Notes under the pieces: generated by a model
What the model saw: the letters and a program-made list of their open reading frames with translations, nothing else
Told to the model about the DNA's origin: nothing
Database searches by the model: none
Shown here: piece after piece, positions 28,067-36,223 of the stretch
Position numbering within the stretch: the first letter of the stretch is position 1
Layout of the letters: each line of letters begins with the position of its first letter
Position numbers and translations under genes: made by a program
DNA from: Gammaproteobacteria bacterium
Lineage (GTDB): Bacteria > Pseudomonadota > Gammaproteobacteria > Pseudomonadales > Porticoccaceae
Direction: 5' to 3'
NCBI GenBank assembly: GCA_016191205.1
Contig: JACPPB010000016.1
Coordinates: 1 to 36,776, forward strand
DNA: 36,776 nucleotides

Positions 28067-29854
28067 TCAGGGGGCCTTGGTGATGCGTCCCTCAATGGTC
28101 GCGCTGAAGGGTTCCGCCAGGCTGGCGATATGCTCGACCAGCGCGTCCAGATCGACCGGGCCGATCACCCGGTCGGTCCCCTGGGTCAGCACCGTGAAAT
28201 TGTCGCCGCCGCTGGCCATGAAGCTGTTCACCGTGATGCTGTAGCTGGTGGCCGGATTCAGCGGACTGCCGTTGACCCGTATGCTCGCGGGATCAACGCG
28301 GTTGTCGGTGATACCGGCACCATTCTCGCGCCAGGTGTAGGTCAGTCCGGAGGACTTCATGATCCGTGCAAAGGGCTGGCCAATCCATTGCTGATCGAGC
28401 AGTTCGACGATCTGGGCGCCGGTCAGCGTCATGCTGACCAGATCATTGTTGAATGGCTGCACCGCAAAGAGTTCGCCCCAGGTCACTTCACCGGCACTGA
28501 CATCGGCGCGGATGCCGCCCGGATTCATGAGTGCGATCTCGGTATTCATGGCATCGCGCTGCGCATCCGCAATCAGATTCCCCAGCGCCGATTCGCCGGC
28601 AGGGCTCTCGGCACGGGTGATGTCGGCGGCGGCGATGCCAATGACACGGCTCACCAGCGGTGCCACGGTCTCGGCGGCCGCGGCGACCAGCTCGGCCACT
28701 TCCGGATCCGGCGTCAGGCCAGGCCCCGCGTCGCCCCAGGTGGTGACGATGGCCGCGGATTTTTGCACCACATCCCGGGTAGCCGGATCGATGGCCACAT
28801 CGATGTCGTCATAGGCGGTGCTGGCCGAGAACGCCTGCGTTACCAGGATCGGCTTGCCGTTGCTGTTGGTCATCAGGGCATTGGTGAAACCGTGAGCGTG
28901 ACCGGAGACCACGATGTCCACCTCGTCATCGAGTCGGGCTACGATCGCGCCGATGGCGCCGTCGAGGATCGTCGGCGCCGCGGGCGTGGCACCGGTGAAC
29001 GACGCCTGGCGCGTGCCCTGGTGGATGGCGACCACCATGGCGTGCACACCGCGCTGCTTCAGGCGTGCAACCTCCGCATTGATGGCATCCGCTTCATCCA
29101 TGAACTGGAGTCCTGCCACGCCGCTCGGCGTCACGATCGTCGGGGTTTCCTTGAGTACCGCACCAATAACGGCGACCGGAATGCCGCGAATGCGTTTGAT
29201 CACCGATCGCGGCAGCAGGGGCTCACCGCTGTCGGCCCAGACCACGTTGGCGCTCACCGTGGGGTAGCGCGCTCCGCGCCAGGTTTCTTCGAGAAAAGGG
29301 CCGTCCGGATGATTGCCGCCGTCCAGCAGGCGCAGCAGCTCCCCGGTGCCCTCGTCGAATTCGTGGTTGCCGAGGGTGCCGACCAGATTGCACCGCGCGT
29401 CCAGCCGATCCCGGTAGTCGCAGTACTGGTTCGCCAGCAGGTTAAGGAAGCTGATCGACGGCTCGTCCTGGAGCAGTGCCGAGACCGGCGGGCTGGCGCC
29501 TACCTGGTCGCCGGCGTGAACCACAATGGCGCCATCCCGAGCCGTCGCTTCGGCCGCATGCAGATAGGAAGTGAGCACCGCCGCGCCACCTGCCGGGCGA
29601 CCGGCGACGGTTCTGGATTCCAGCTGGCCGTGAAAGTCGTTGATGCCGAGCAGCTTGAAGCGTACCCAGGCCCGGGGGTCGGCGGCGCGCGGATCGGTCC
29701 ACTGGATCTTGCGCGCAGCCTCGATCCGCAACTCGATGGCGTCTTCCGAACCCTGATCGTGCCCCTGATCGTGGAACTCCGCGCTGGCGAGACCGGTTGC
29801 CAGACAGCCGGTGACCAGCAAGGCGCCGGGAATCAATTTCCGCAGCAGTGACAT
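28067..29854 (-). CDS. UshA-like exported 5'-nucleotidase/metallophosphatase
   Basis: The 595-residue product joins an N-terminal metallophosphatase domain and a C-terminal 5'-nucleotidase domain, as in UshA/NadN-type enzymes that hydrolyse nucleotides outside the cytoplasm. Metal motifs are INDFHGQ (71-77), HAGDQ (113-117), GNHEFD (162-167) and SGHAHG; the C-terminal domain has ALGNLIADAQRDA and MNPGGIRAD. The N-terminus is a signal peptide that contains LVTGC (13-17), which could be a lipobox, and also ASA (23-25), a possible ordinary cleavage site. I use the ATG at 29854, preceded by AAGGAGA; an earlier TTG adds 14 residues unlike a signal peptide. Confidence 0.9.
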   Translation of the reverse strand: MSLLRKLIPGALLVTGCLATGLASAEFHDQGHDQGSEDAIELRIEAARKIQWTDPRAADPRAWVRFKLLGINDFHGQLESRTVAGRPAGGAAVLTSYLHAAEATARDGAIVVHAGDQVGASPPVSALLQDEPSISFLNLLANQYCDYRDRLDARCNLVGTLGNHEFDEGTGELLRLLDGGNHPDGPFLEETWRGARYPTVSANVVWADSGEPLLPRSVIKRIRGIPVAVIGAVLKETPTIVTPSGVAGLQFMDEADAINAEVARLKQRGVHAMVVAIHQGTRQASFTGATPAAPTILDGAIGAIVARLDDEVDIVVSGHAHGFTNALMTNSNGKPILVTQAFSASTAYDDIDVAIDPATRDVVQKSAAIVTTWGDAGPGLTPDPEVAELVAAAAETVAPLVSRVIGIAAADITRAESPAGESALGNLIADAQRDAMNTEIALMNPGGIRADVSAGEVTWGELFAVQPFNNDLVSMTLTGAQIVELLDQQWIGQPFARIMKSSGLTYTWRENGAGITDNRVDPASIRVNGSPLNPATSYSITVNSFMASGGDNFTVLTQGTDRVIGPVDLDALVEHIASLAEPFSATIEGRITKAP

Positions 29855-29864
29855 GGCGTATCTC

Positions 29865-29897
29865 CTTGGCGCGTGGGGGATGAATTGCAGCGCCAAG
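29865..29897 (-). promoter_or_regulatory. 5' leader hairpin overlapping the nucleotidase ribosome site
   Basis: Perfect eight-base arms CTTGGCGC (29865-29872) and GCGCCAAG (29890-29897) enclose a 17-base loop just upstream of the start at 29854. On the minus strand the AAGGAGA ribosome site occupies 29861-29867, so three of its bases are in the stem. Pairing could limit translation. No known riboswitch is recognised. Confidence 0.35.
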
Positions 29898-30029
29898 AAT
29901 GGCCGCCGGATATGCCAGGGTGTTGACGTCCGGGTTACAGAGGGGTGACGGATGGGCGAACGGTCAATCCGCCGCGCCTGCGGTGTGGGCGCAAGCTGCG
30001 GATCAGGTGTTGAATGGTCTGAATTATCT

Positions 30030-30110
30030 GATTCCGTTCAGGGTTCGACCCTTCGGCTGGCTCGGGACTCACCACGAACGGAATCGGCAGGTCGCTGTTC
30101 GTCCCGAGCC
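30030..30110. repeat. Interleaved inverted-repeat intergenic element
   Basis: Two perfect 10-base inverted repeats are nested out of phase: GATTCCGTTC (30030-30039) with GAACGGAATC (30076-30085), and GGCTCGGGAC (30059-30068) with GTCCCGAGCC (30101-30110). A small GGG-TTCGA-CCC hairpin lies within. The wording (TTCGACCC.., CTCGGGAC, CACGAACGG) resembles dispersed intergenic palindromic repeats common in GC-rich proteobacteria. It lies 3' of the haemoglobin gene and 5' of the nucleotidase gene. No transposase is nearby. Confidence 0.6.
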
Positions 30111-30167
30111 ATGATTTTGGCGAATGGTTGAAGACTGGTTCAGCGTATCTTCAACGCGGAACCAGGC

Positions 30168-30638
30168 TCAATCGTCGCGTGAGCGCGGCGTCTCGCGAAA
30201 CTTTGTGGCAGCCAGCCGACAGCCCTCCGCCGGGCGAAACAGCTCGCGCAGAAGATAATCCCGAAAGTCCTGCGGGTAGTTCTGCATCGCGAGGGCCCGC
30301 TCCATGCACAGCAGCCAGGCGTCGCGCTCCTGCTCACCGATGGCGAGGTGAGCATGGGCCGAGGGGATATGGATCGACCCATATTTTTCCATATAGAGTT
30401 TCGGGCCACCCAGCCAGCCGCACAGGAAGCGATGCAGCTTGTCGGCGGCACCGGACAGGTCGGACGGATGCATCGCGCGGATGGCGGCGGCTTCGGGGAG
30501 GGTGTCCATCTGCCGGTAAAACTCGGCGACCAGGCCACGGATGCCTTCGACACCGCCCGCCGCCTGAAACGAGGCGTCGCCATCGCCATAGGCGCGCGGC
30601 TGGAGTGTTGCCGACGTGGTCGCGGATGGATCGTTCAT
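30168..30638 (-). CDS. Group II truncated haemoglobin
   Basis: Truncated haemoglobins bind O2 or NO in a 2-over-2 helical fold. The 156-residue product shows the B-helix tyrosine in LVAEFYRQMD (Y41), the motif FLCGWLGGP, the proximal histidine in SAHAHLAIG (H95 aligns; H97 is beside it) and the group II tryptophan in ERDAWLLCM (W108). The usual Pro after the proximal His-Ala is replaced by His. GAGGAT precedes the ATG. It lies 145 bases downstream of a flavin monooxygenase gene on the same strand, so an oxygen- or NO-related accessory role is possible but unproven. Confidence 0.87.
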   Translation of the reverse strand: MNDPSATTSATLQPRAYGDGDASFQAAGGVEGIRGLVAEFYRQMDTLPEAAAIRAMHPSDLSGAADKLHRFLCGWLGGPKLYMEKYGSIHIPSAHAHLAIGEQERDAWLLCMERALAMQNYPQDFRDYLLRELFRPAEGCRLAATKFRETPRSRDD

Positions 30639-30783
30639 TGCTCAATCCTCGTTACGGACGGATCGCTGTGCCGCCGCCATTGTGCCGGCAGACGCCATGC
30701 ATTCGGATCCGGAATCAGGTGTGGCCAACAAGAGATTGGGGCCACCGGCCCCAATCTCGACTCGCTCGTTCAGCGATGCGCCG

Positions 30784-32655
30784 TCATTTGCCGGAGGCGG
30801 TCGCAAACACATAGGGCTCCAGCGTCTCCTGCGCCTGGACGCGGTATTTGTGCCATCTGCCGCCGCCGTAGTAGGCAAGGCTGCCGGGCTCCGCGTTGCC
30901 CTCGTGGTTGTAGTAGGAAATGCAATCCCGCAACGGCAGGGTCGCCAGATCGACTTCGCGACAGTGCGCCGCGTACTCGTTTTCCTTGTCTTCCTTGATG
31001 TCGACGATGTCGGCGCCCTGCTCGCGCATGGTCTTCATCATCCACAGAATGTAATCGCCATGATCCTCGATCGTATCGGTGAAATTGAAGCTGCCGCCGC
31101 CGCCCTGGGGCCCGGAAATGATGAACAGATTCGGGAAGCCCCGGCTCTGCAGGCCCAGAAACGTCCGGGTGCCGCCTTGCTCCCACTTCTGCTTCAGGGA
31201 CAACCCGTCGCGGCCGATGATCATGCCGAAGGTCGCGGTCGCCATCCACTGGAATCCGGTCGCGTAGACCAGCACGTCGAGCGGGTATTCCACGCCGTCA
31301 TGGACCACGCCTTTTTCATTGATCTTGCAGACGCCGCGCGGGGCAGTGTCCACGAGATGGACATTCGGCTTGTTGAAGGTGGGCAGATATTCGTCGTGAA
31401 ACGTGGGCCGCTTGCAGCCGTAGGCGTAATAGGGCTTCAGCGCCGCCGCGGTTTTCGGGTCCTTGACGATGGCGTCAACCCGGGCGCGAATCTGCTCCAT
31501 GATGCGGAAATTGGTGTCCAGTTGTTTTTGCTGCCGCTCTTCCGGTGACAAAGGCGTCGCGTGGACTTTTTTCTCCTTGGATTCGGTGACCTTGCCGGAC
31601 AGATAGTCGTCGTTCGCCGACAGGGCGCTGCGGCCCGAGGAGATTTTCGCGAAGCGTGCGCGCCGGGCGCGCGCCCAGCCCGGTTCGTTCCGCCAGGTTT
31701 CGATTTCCTCCGGCGTCGTCGCGCGCTGGTCGCGCACATCGATGGAAGAGGGCGTACGTTGAAAGACGTACAGTTCCTTCACGATCTTGGCGAGTTCCGG
31801 AATGACCTGCACGGCGGTGGCGCCGGTGCCGATGATGCCCACCCGTTTGTCTTTCAGATCGACGTTGTAATCCCAGCGCGAGGTGTGGAAGGCCTTGCCC
31901 TTGAAGGTTTCCATACCCTCGACTTTGGCCAGCTTCGGCGTCGTCAAAATGCCGTTGGCAATGATCAGGAACTTCGCCTTCATCCTGTCGCCGCGATCCG
32001 TGCCGACGATCCAACGCCCTGTCGCAGCGTCCCAGCGCGTTTCTTCAACGGTGGTATGAAACAGGCAGTGGTCGTAGAAATGGAATTTTTCCGCGATGTT
32101 CTGGCAGTGCTCCATGATCTCGAAGCCACTGGCAAACTTCATGGTCGGGATGTAGCCCGTCTCTTCGAGCAGGGGCAGATAGCTGTAGGCCTCGACATCG
32201 CAGGCAATGCCCGGATACCGGTTCCAGTACCAGGTGCCGCCCACGTCGCCGCCTTTCTCGCAGAAGCGCACGTCCTTGAAGCCCGCCTGACTCAGTTTGT
32301 ACCACAGCATCAGGCCGGCAAAGCCGGCGCCCACCACGAGAATTTCGCACTCGTCGGTCAGGGCTTCCCGGGGCACCGGAGCGACCGAATGCACATCCTC
32401 AAGGTATTTGCTGAACGTTCCTTCCAGGGCGACGTACTCGGCGGCGCCGGCGCGCGACTCCTTGAATTCGCGGTATCTGGCTTGCTCCTGTGCATTGAAC
32501 ACAGCGCCGGCGGGGGCTTCGGGAAGCGCCTTCAGGGCCTCGTCATTGACGATGGCGTAGCCTTTTCCGGTGATCTTGTCGTTGGCCTTGGCGGCGCGGG
32601 TATTGAAGATTTTCAAGCCGGTAACTGGGTCTGTGCGGACTGGCATGACTGACAT
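30784..32655 (-). CDS. Second Baeyer-Villiger-type monooxygenase, N-terminally extended
   Basis: The 623-residue product has a roughly 100-residue N-terminal extension before the FAD motif GAGFAG (109-114). Then come GGTWYWNRYPGI (139-150), the fingerprint FKGKAFHTSRWD (251-262, FxGxxxHxxxWD form) and the NADPH motif GTGATA (276-281). The extension and the W-D ending recall 4-hydroxyacetophenone- or cyclopentadecanone-type enzymes rather than the shorter cyclohexanone type, but substrate cannot be assigned. Shared stretches with the first monooxygenase (GGTWYWNRYPG; RVGIIGTGATAVQ) are family-wide. It may form a loose unit with the haemoglobin gene downstream. Confidence 0.9.
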   Translation of the reverse strand: MSVMPVRTDPVTGLKIFNTRAAKANDKITGKGYAIVNDEALKALPEAPAGAVFNAQEQARYREFKESRAGAAEYVALEGTFSKYLEDVHSVAPVPREALTDECEILVVGAGFAGLMLWYKLSQAGFKDVRFCEKGGDVGGTWYWNRYPGIACDVEAYSYLPLLEETGYIPTMKFASGFEIMEHCQNIAEKFHFYDHCLFHTTVEETRWDAATGRWIVGTDRGDRMKAKFLIIANGILTTPKLAKVEGMETFKGKAFHTSRWDYNVDLKDKRVGIIGTGATAVQVIPELAKIVKELYVFQRTPSSIDVRDQRATTPEEIETWRNEPGWARARRARFAKISSGRSALSANDDYLSGKVTESKEKKVHATPLSPEERQQKQLDTNFRIMEQIRARVDAIVKDPKTAAALKPYYAYGCKRPTFHDEYLPTFNKPNVHLVDTAPRGVCKINEKGVVHDGVEYPLDVLVYATGFQWMATATFGMIIGRDGLSLKQKWEQGGTRTFLGLQSRGFPNLFIISGPQGGGGSFNFTDTIEDHGDYILWMMKTMREQGADIVDIKEDKENEYAAHCREVDLATLPLRDCISYYNHEGNAEPGSLAYYGGGRWHKYRVQAQETLEPYVFATASGK

Positions 32656-32776
32656 AGTGCTGCTCTCACTGCTTCAAGGTTATGGGTAAACGCAGTATCG
32701 CCGCCATCGACTGGCGGGTCTACTTGCGGTTGGGAATGACGGGGCAGGGTCGGTCGCTGGTCGTTGCTGTTGGCCG

Positions 32777-33178
32777 TCAGTAGCAACCGTTGCCTTCCGC
32801 CGACCAGCTTTCGACGTTATTGGCGGGCGAAATTCGCACCAGGATCTTGCAGTAATACTCCGCGGTGGTGACCGGAACGCTGTGATAAACGGGCGGTAAC
32901 ATCCAGCCGCCACCGTGGCGGTCACCGACAAAAACCGGGCCCCCGATGGGGTAGGCGCCGCCCCCGCTGGTTACGGTCTGATGTTGTGTGTATTCAAACA
33001 CGCGCCCGCCCGTCGTCAATGTAAAGGAATTCGACGGCGGACCCTTCGCCAGCACCAGCTCGTCGGCCGTGCCGCCGACGAACGGGTCCATGGTCTGGTA
33101 AAACCTCGCCTTGCGTTGCGCCTCGGAGGCGCAGCCGGACAGCACGAATAGCGTCAGTACCGCGACCACAAAGCGCAA
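32777..33178 (-). CDS. Small predicted lipoprotein
   Basis: The 133-residue product has a short signal peptide ending in the lipobox LSGC, followed by ASEAQRKARF. The mature part contains GGRVFEYTQHQ and a Gly-rich centre and has two further Cys residues near the end (YYCKIL and NGCY), perhaps a disulfide. AAGGAGGAAG (33181-33190) sits five bases from a TTG at 33178; the GTG at 33193 would place this site inside the gene, so TTG is preferred. Function unknown; the early part (FVGGTADELVLAKGPP) resembles small lipoproteins of the SmpA/BamE-like size class, which I cannot confirm. Confidence 0.7.
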   Translation of the reverse strand: MRFVVAVLTLFVLSGCASEAQRKARFYQTMDPFVGGTADELVLAKGPPSNSFTLTTGGRVFEYTQHQTVTSGGGAYPIGGPVFVGDRHGGGWMLPPVYHSVPVTTAEYYCKILVRISPANNVESWSAEGNGCY

Positions 33179-33253
33179 GACTTCCTCCTTCACAAGCCTG
33201 TGTTCAGAAAATGATGGCTGGGAGCCGTCCGTCGCGATGGCTGCGGCACTGTT

Positions 33254-34168
33254 TCAACCGCTGACCACGCCCTTCCAGGGCAGCCGATAACCCTGTTCGC
33301 ACATGCCGTAGCCGGCCACCTTGCCATCCACGCGGAATTCCATGATCTGCTCGCGCAGCACGAAGGTGTCGAGCGGGAACAACCAGCCGAACAGGGGCTT
33401 CGCCTCGAAGCGGAATTTGCGGCCCTTTTCGTCGGTAAAGCGCCAGTCCCCGCTGGATACCGAAAAAAGGCCATCCTCGTAAACCATATGGTCTTCGATG
33501 TCGGTTACGCGACACCATTTTTCGCCGTCGTGATACATGCGCATGTAGGCGGACTGACCGCTGGTGGACATGCCGTGAATGCCCACGAACGCCGTGCCGT
33601 CGTTGAACACGGGCCACATCAGGCGGTAATGGTTCAGTGCGTCCCAGTCGCGGTGACCCGCGGCGACATCCCGGAAGCCGTTGCCCGCTATCCGGGTCGT
33701 CAGGCCGCGATGCACGAACTGCCCCGTCACATTGCAGGTCCCTTCCAGATGCACGTGCGCGAGCGATTCGGCAAAGGTGCCGGTATCCCCGCTGGATATC
33801 GCCATGACATCGGCCATGGGGTTGCGCTCGTCCCATACCAGGTCCAGGGAAAAATCCGGCGCATCGAAGCGGATGCGGGTCTTCTTGAGCGGCACCTCCG
33901 CCGTGATGGTCATGCCGGCGATGGTGACGCCCGGGTCCGGCCGGTCGGTGGTGTAGGGCAGATTCTGGTTGGTGCGGGTAAACAGCGGCTGACCGCCCTT
34001 GAATGCGATCAGCCAGCTGTTGGCCTGCTGCCGGTTCTCCATGAACCCGAGCCGCACCAGCACGCCGGAGCGCGTCTCCGGGTCGTAGCAGTTCCAGTAG
34101 TAGCTCTGGTTCCAGAACGGGTTGCCGTCGCCGGGAATCAGGCCTTCGAATTTTTCGTATTTGTTCAT
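33254..34168 (-). CDS. Conserved protein of unknown function, beta-rich
   Basis: I do not recognise the 304-residue product with certainty. It has no signal peptide or membrane segment. It begins with an aromatic-rich segment (FEGLIPGDGNPFWNQSYYWN) and contains alternating strands throughout, with DFSLDLVWDERNP, an HVHLEGTCNVTG stretch, and a DWDALNHYRLMWPVF motif. The pattern (WNQSYYWNCYD; GHRDWD) suggests a two-domain lipocalin/AttH-like or DUF7064/7065-like fold; such proteins often sit in steroid or terpenoid catabolic clusters. GGGGAGA precedes the ATG. It is transcribed away from a 600-base region holding a decayed gene. Confidence 0.7.
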   Translation of the reverse strand: MNKYEKFEGLIPGDGNPFWNQSYYWNCYDPETRSGVLVRLGFMENRQQANSWLIAFKGGQPLFTRTNQNLPYTTDRPDPGVTIAGMTITAEVPLKKTRIRFDAPDFSLDLVWDERNPMADVMAISSGDTGTFAESLAHVHLEGTCNVTGQFVHRGLTTRIAGNGFRDVAAGHRDWDALNHYRLMWPVFNDGTAFVGIHGMSTSGQSAYMRMYHDGEKWCRVTDIEDHMVYEDGLFSVSSGDWRFTDEKGRKFRFEAKPLFGWLFPLDTFVLREQIMEFRVDGKVAGYGMCEQGYRLPWKGVVSG

Positions 34169-34284
34169 GTGGTTGTCTCCCCTGTTCGCCTCACAGACTA
34201 GGCGGCCAAGGGGCTGCGTTCAAGGGGGGAGGTGGCTGCCCGAGTTAGATGGGGACTTTTTTCATTTGACAATGCTACGACCCG

Positions 34285-34671
34285 AGAGCTCACCCCGATG
34301 CGCTCGCGCACTACAGTGACGACTTCAAAATGTCCTCGCCGGTGATCGCACGGATCGCTGGCGAAGCATCGGGCCCCCTCGCGACGTTTTTCAGCAACCT
34401 GTTAGGGCTATTCTGAACAACCGTCATGCCCGCGGAGGCAGGCACTGCGCGGGAACGACGATGGGGTGGTTATTCAGCGCTTCCTTGGGCACCTACTGGG
34501 CCAAGGCGCTGGCGCTGATTCCGGAACTGCATTTCGAGTTGGTAACCACCCTGCTGGGCGCAGATGGGATTACGCTCTATTATAAGGGCGCGCGGGGCAC
34601 GGCGCGCCGAAGGGTTTTTCTTTGATCAGGAACGCAAGGTGGTACGGGCCTGTGCCCATTACGCGACATGA
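34285..34671 (+). pseudogene. Decayed SnoaL/NTF2-like gene
   Basis: Three segments in two frames together read like one NTF2-like small protein. First RAHPDALAHYSDDFKMSSPV with IARIAGEASG (34285 to about 34374); then GTYWAKALALIPELHFELVT and ADGITLYYKGARGT (34488 to about 34602, another frame); then EGFFFDQERKVVRACAHYAT and a stop (34609-34671, frame shifted back). The first break coincides with the inverted-repeat element at 34413-34477. The second looks like a one- or two-base indel in GC-rich sequence near 34600. No start codon with a good ribosome site is seen. The gene is almost surely dead. Confidence 0.7.
34413..34477. mobile_element. MITE/REP-like 65-base inverted-repeat element
   Basis: The ends CTGAACAACC (34413-34422) and GGTTATTCAG (34468-34477) are inverted repeats with one mismatch. 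Inside them GTCATGCCCGCG and CGCGGGAACGAC form a second imperfect pair. The wording resembles the dispersed CGTCATTCCCGCG..CGGGAAT repeats of many bacteria. It interrupts a SnoaL-like gene. There is no transposase and no clear target duplication, so mobility is inferred. Confidence 0.6.
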
Positions 34672-34800
34672 CTGGAATAAGCAGGAGTTCAGCACGCCAA
34701 GTTGGCAAGCCGGCCGTCCAAAACGAATCGGCGCGTAGTTCAATCAATTACAAGGTTCGACAAATGCGGGACAGAGAATAACGAACCGCCGGAGCGCGTA

Positions 34801-36078
34801 ATGAAATTTTCGACATTCTACGAAATGCAGTCGCCAAAGCCATGGGAGGAAGGCGCGGAGATTCGTATTCTCAAACAAGCGCTGGAACAGGTTGAGCTGG
34901 CCGACCGACTGGGCTTTCACTATGCGTGGGAAGTGGAGCATCACTTTCTGGAGGAGTACTCCCACTCCTCGGCGCCGGAGGTTTTTCTCGCCGCCGCGAG
35001 CCGCAACACAAAAAATATTCGTCTCGGTCACGGCGTGGTGCTGACGCACCCCAAATACAATCATCCGGCGCGGGTTGCCGAGCGCATCGCCACGCTGGAT
35101 ATTCTCTCCGATGGCCGCGTCGAGTGGGGCACCGGAGAGTCGTCGTCGAATGTCGAATTGGGCGGCTTTGAAATCGATCCCGCCACCAAACGCGATGCCT
35201 GGCGTGAAGTGGTGGAGCAGACCGCCAACATGATGGCGATGACACCCTATCCGGGGTTTTCCGGCAATTTTTTCTCCATGCCCTGCCGCAACGTGGTGCC
35301 CAAGCCCTGCCAACGTCCCCATCCGCCCATCTGGGTGGCCTGTTCGCGGCGTTCGACCATCCAGTTGGCGGCCCGCAACGGCATCGGGGCGCTGGTGTTC
35401 GGATTTATCGACCCCGATGACGCCCGCCATTGGGTCGATGAGTATTACAGCATCATCAAGAGTGACGCGTGCGTGCCCATCGGCCACGCCGTCAATGCCA
35501 ATATCACCATGATTGTCGGCTTTGCCATCGATGATGATCGCGAAAAAGCCGCGAAGAAAGGCCAGGAGGGCTACGAATTCTTCAGCCGCGCCGGCGCGCA
35601 CTATTACATCAAGGGACCGCATCGGCCCGCGCAAGCCAATCTGTGGGCGGATTTTCAGGCCAGTCGCGGCAAGTGGGCGCTGCCGGTTTCTCCCGGCATC
35701 GGCACGCCGGACGACGTGCGCCAGACGATGCGCAAATATCAGGCTTCGGGATTGGATCAGATCGGCTTTGTGCAGCAGTGCGGCATGAATCGCCACGAGG
35801 ACATCTGCCAGTCGCTGGAGCGCTTTGCCGCCGAAATAATGCCCGAATTTGTCGAGCGGGAAGCGGAACGCGAAGCCCGCAAGGCCGCGGAGCTGGCGCC
35901 TTACATCGAGCAGGCCATGCTGCGGAAAAAATGGATGGCGCCCATCGCGGACCGTGACATTCCGCTGATCGATACCCGCTCCAGCGACATCATCGCGTCG
36001 GTGGAGGAGGGCGGACTCGCATCCCTGGCGGTGCCCGGGCGCACCGGTCACGCAGACCCGGCAGGAAACCGGGAGTAG
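34801..36078 (+). CDS. LLM-class (luciferase-like) flavin oxidoreductase
   Basis: Luciferase-like monooxygenases use reduced FMN supplied by a partner reductase to oxidise aldehydes, alkanes, ketones and similar compounds. The 425-residue product is a TIM barrel with the early motif WEVEHHFLEEYSHSSAP (residues 43-59), LGHGVVLTHPKYNHP, RVEWGTGES, and the C-terminal SPGIGTPDDVRQTM. After about residue 350 a charged tail with EREAEREARKAAE adds about 75 residues beyond many family members. The ATG at 34801 has GGAG nearby; an upstream in-frame start adds 33 unlikely residues. No flavin reductase gene is adjacent. A strong terminator lies 80 bases behind it. Confidence 0.87.
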   Translation: MKFSTFYEMQSPKPWEEGAEIRILKQALEQVELADRLGFHYAWEVEHHFLEEYSHSSAPEVFLAAASRNTKNIRLGHGVVLTHPKYNHPARVAERIATLDILSDGRVEWGTGESSSNVELGGFEIDPATKRDAWREVVEQTANMMAMTPYPGFSGNFFSMPCRNVVPKPCQRPHPPIWVACSRRSTIQLAARNGIGALVFGFIDPDDARHWVDEYYSIIKSDACVPIGHAVNANITMIVGFAIDDDREKAAKKGQEGYEFFSRAGAHYYIKGPHRPAQANLWADFQASRGKWALPVSPGIGTPDDVRQTMRKYQASGLDQIGFVQQCGMNRHEDICQSLERFAAEIMPEFVEREAEREARKAAELAPYIEQAMLRKKWMAPIADRDIPLIDTRSSDIIASVEEGGLASLAVPGRTGHADPAGNRE

Positions 36079-36157
36079 CCGGATCGAGTGCCGGATATTC
36101 CGCGCCAGAGTCCGTACCTCGTTTTTTTGCTACAAGATAGCCCGCAACCGTTCTTGC

Positions 36158-36194
36158 AAAAAAAACGCCGGCTCAAACGAGCCGGCCCTTTTTT
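36158..36194. terminator. Two-way intrinsic terminator
   Basis: The stem GCCGGCTC (36167-36174) pairs with GAGCCGGC (36179-36186) around an AAAC loop. A T-run follows (36189-36194) and an A-run precedes it (36158-36165). It can stop both the plus-strand oxidoreductase and the minus-strand amidohydrolase. Confidence 0.88.
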
Positions 36195-36223
36195 GGATTG
36201 CCGCGAAAATTTCGCGGCGGGAT

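Noticed and set aside
27515-29851. A 778-codon open frame on the plus strand opposite the phosphatase and nucleotidase genes
   Set aside because: It is antisense to two genes with complete catalytic motifs. Its translation is Arg/Gly/His-rich with no family motif, a typical GC-rich antisense shadow.
29898-29960. Possible Pho box upstream of the nucleotidase gene
   Set aside because: The best match on the minus strand (TGTAAC and CGTCAA with an 11-base period) has too many mismatches to the PhoB consensus.
34266-34271. TTGACA ahead of the decayed SnoaL-like gene
   Set aside because: No -10-like hexamer at 16-18 bases; a single hexamer is not enough.
34461-34625. A 54-codon plus-strand frame starting with an ATG in the inverted-repeat element
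   Set aside because: Its middle is the SnoaL-like fragment, but both ends are non-homologous, so it is part of the pseudogene rather than a new small gene.
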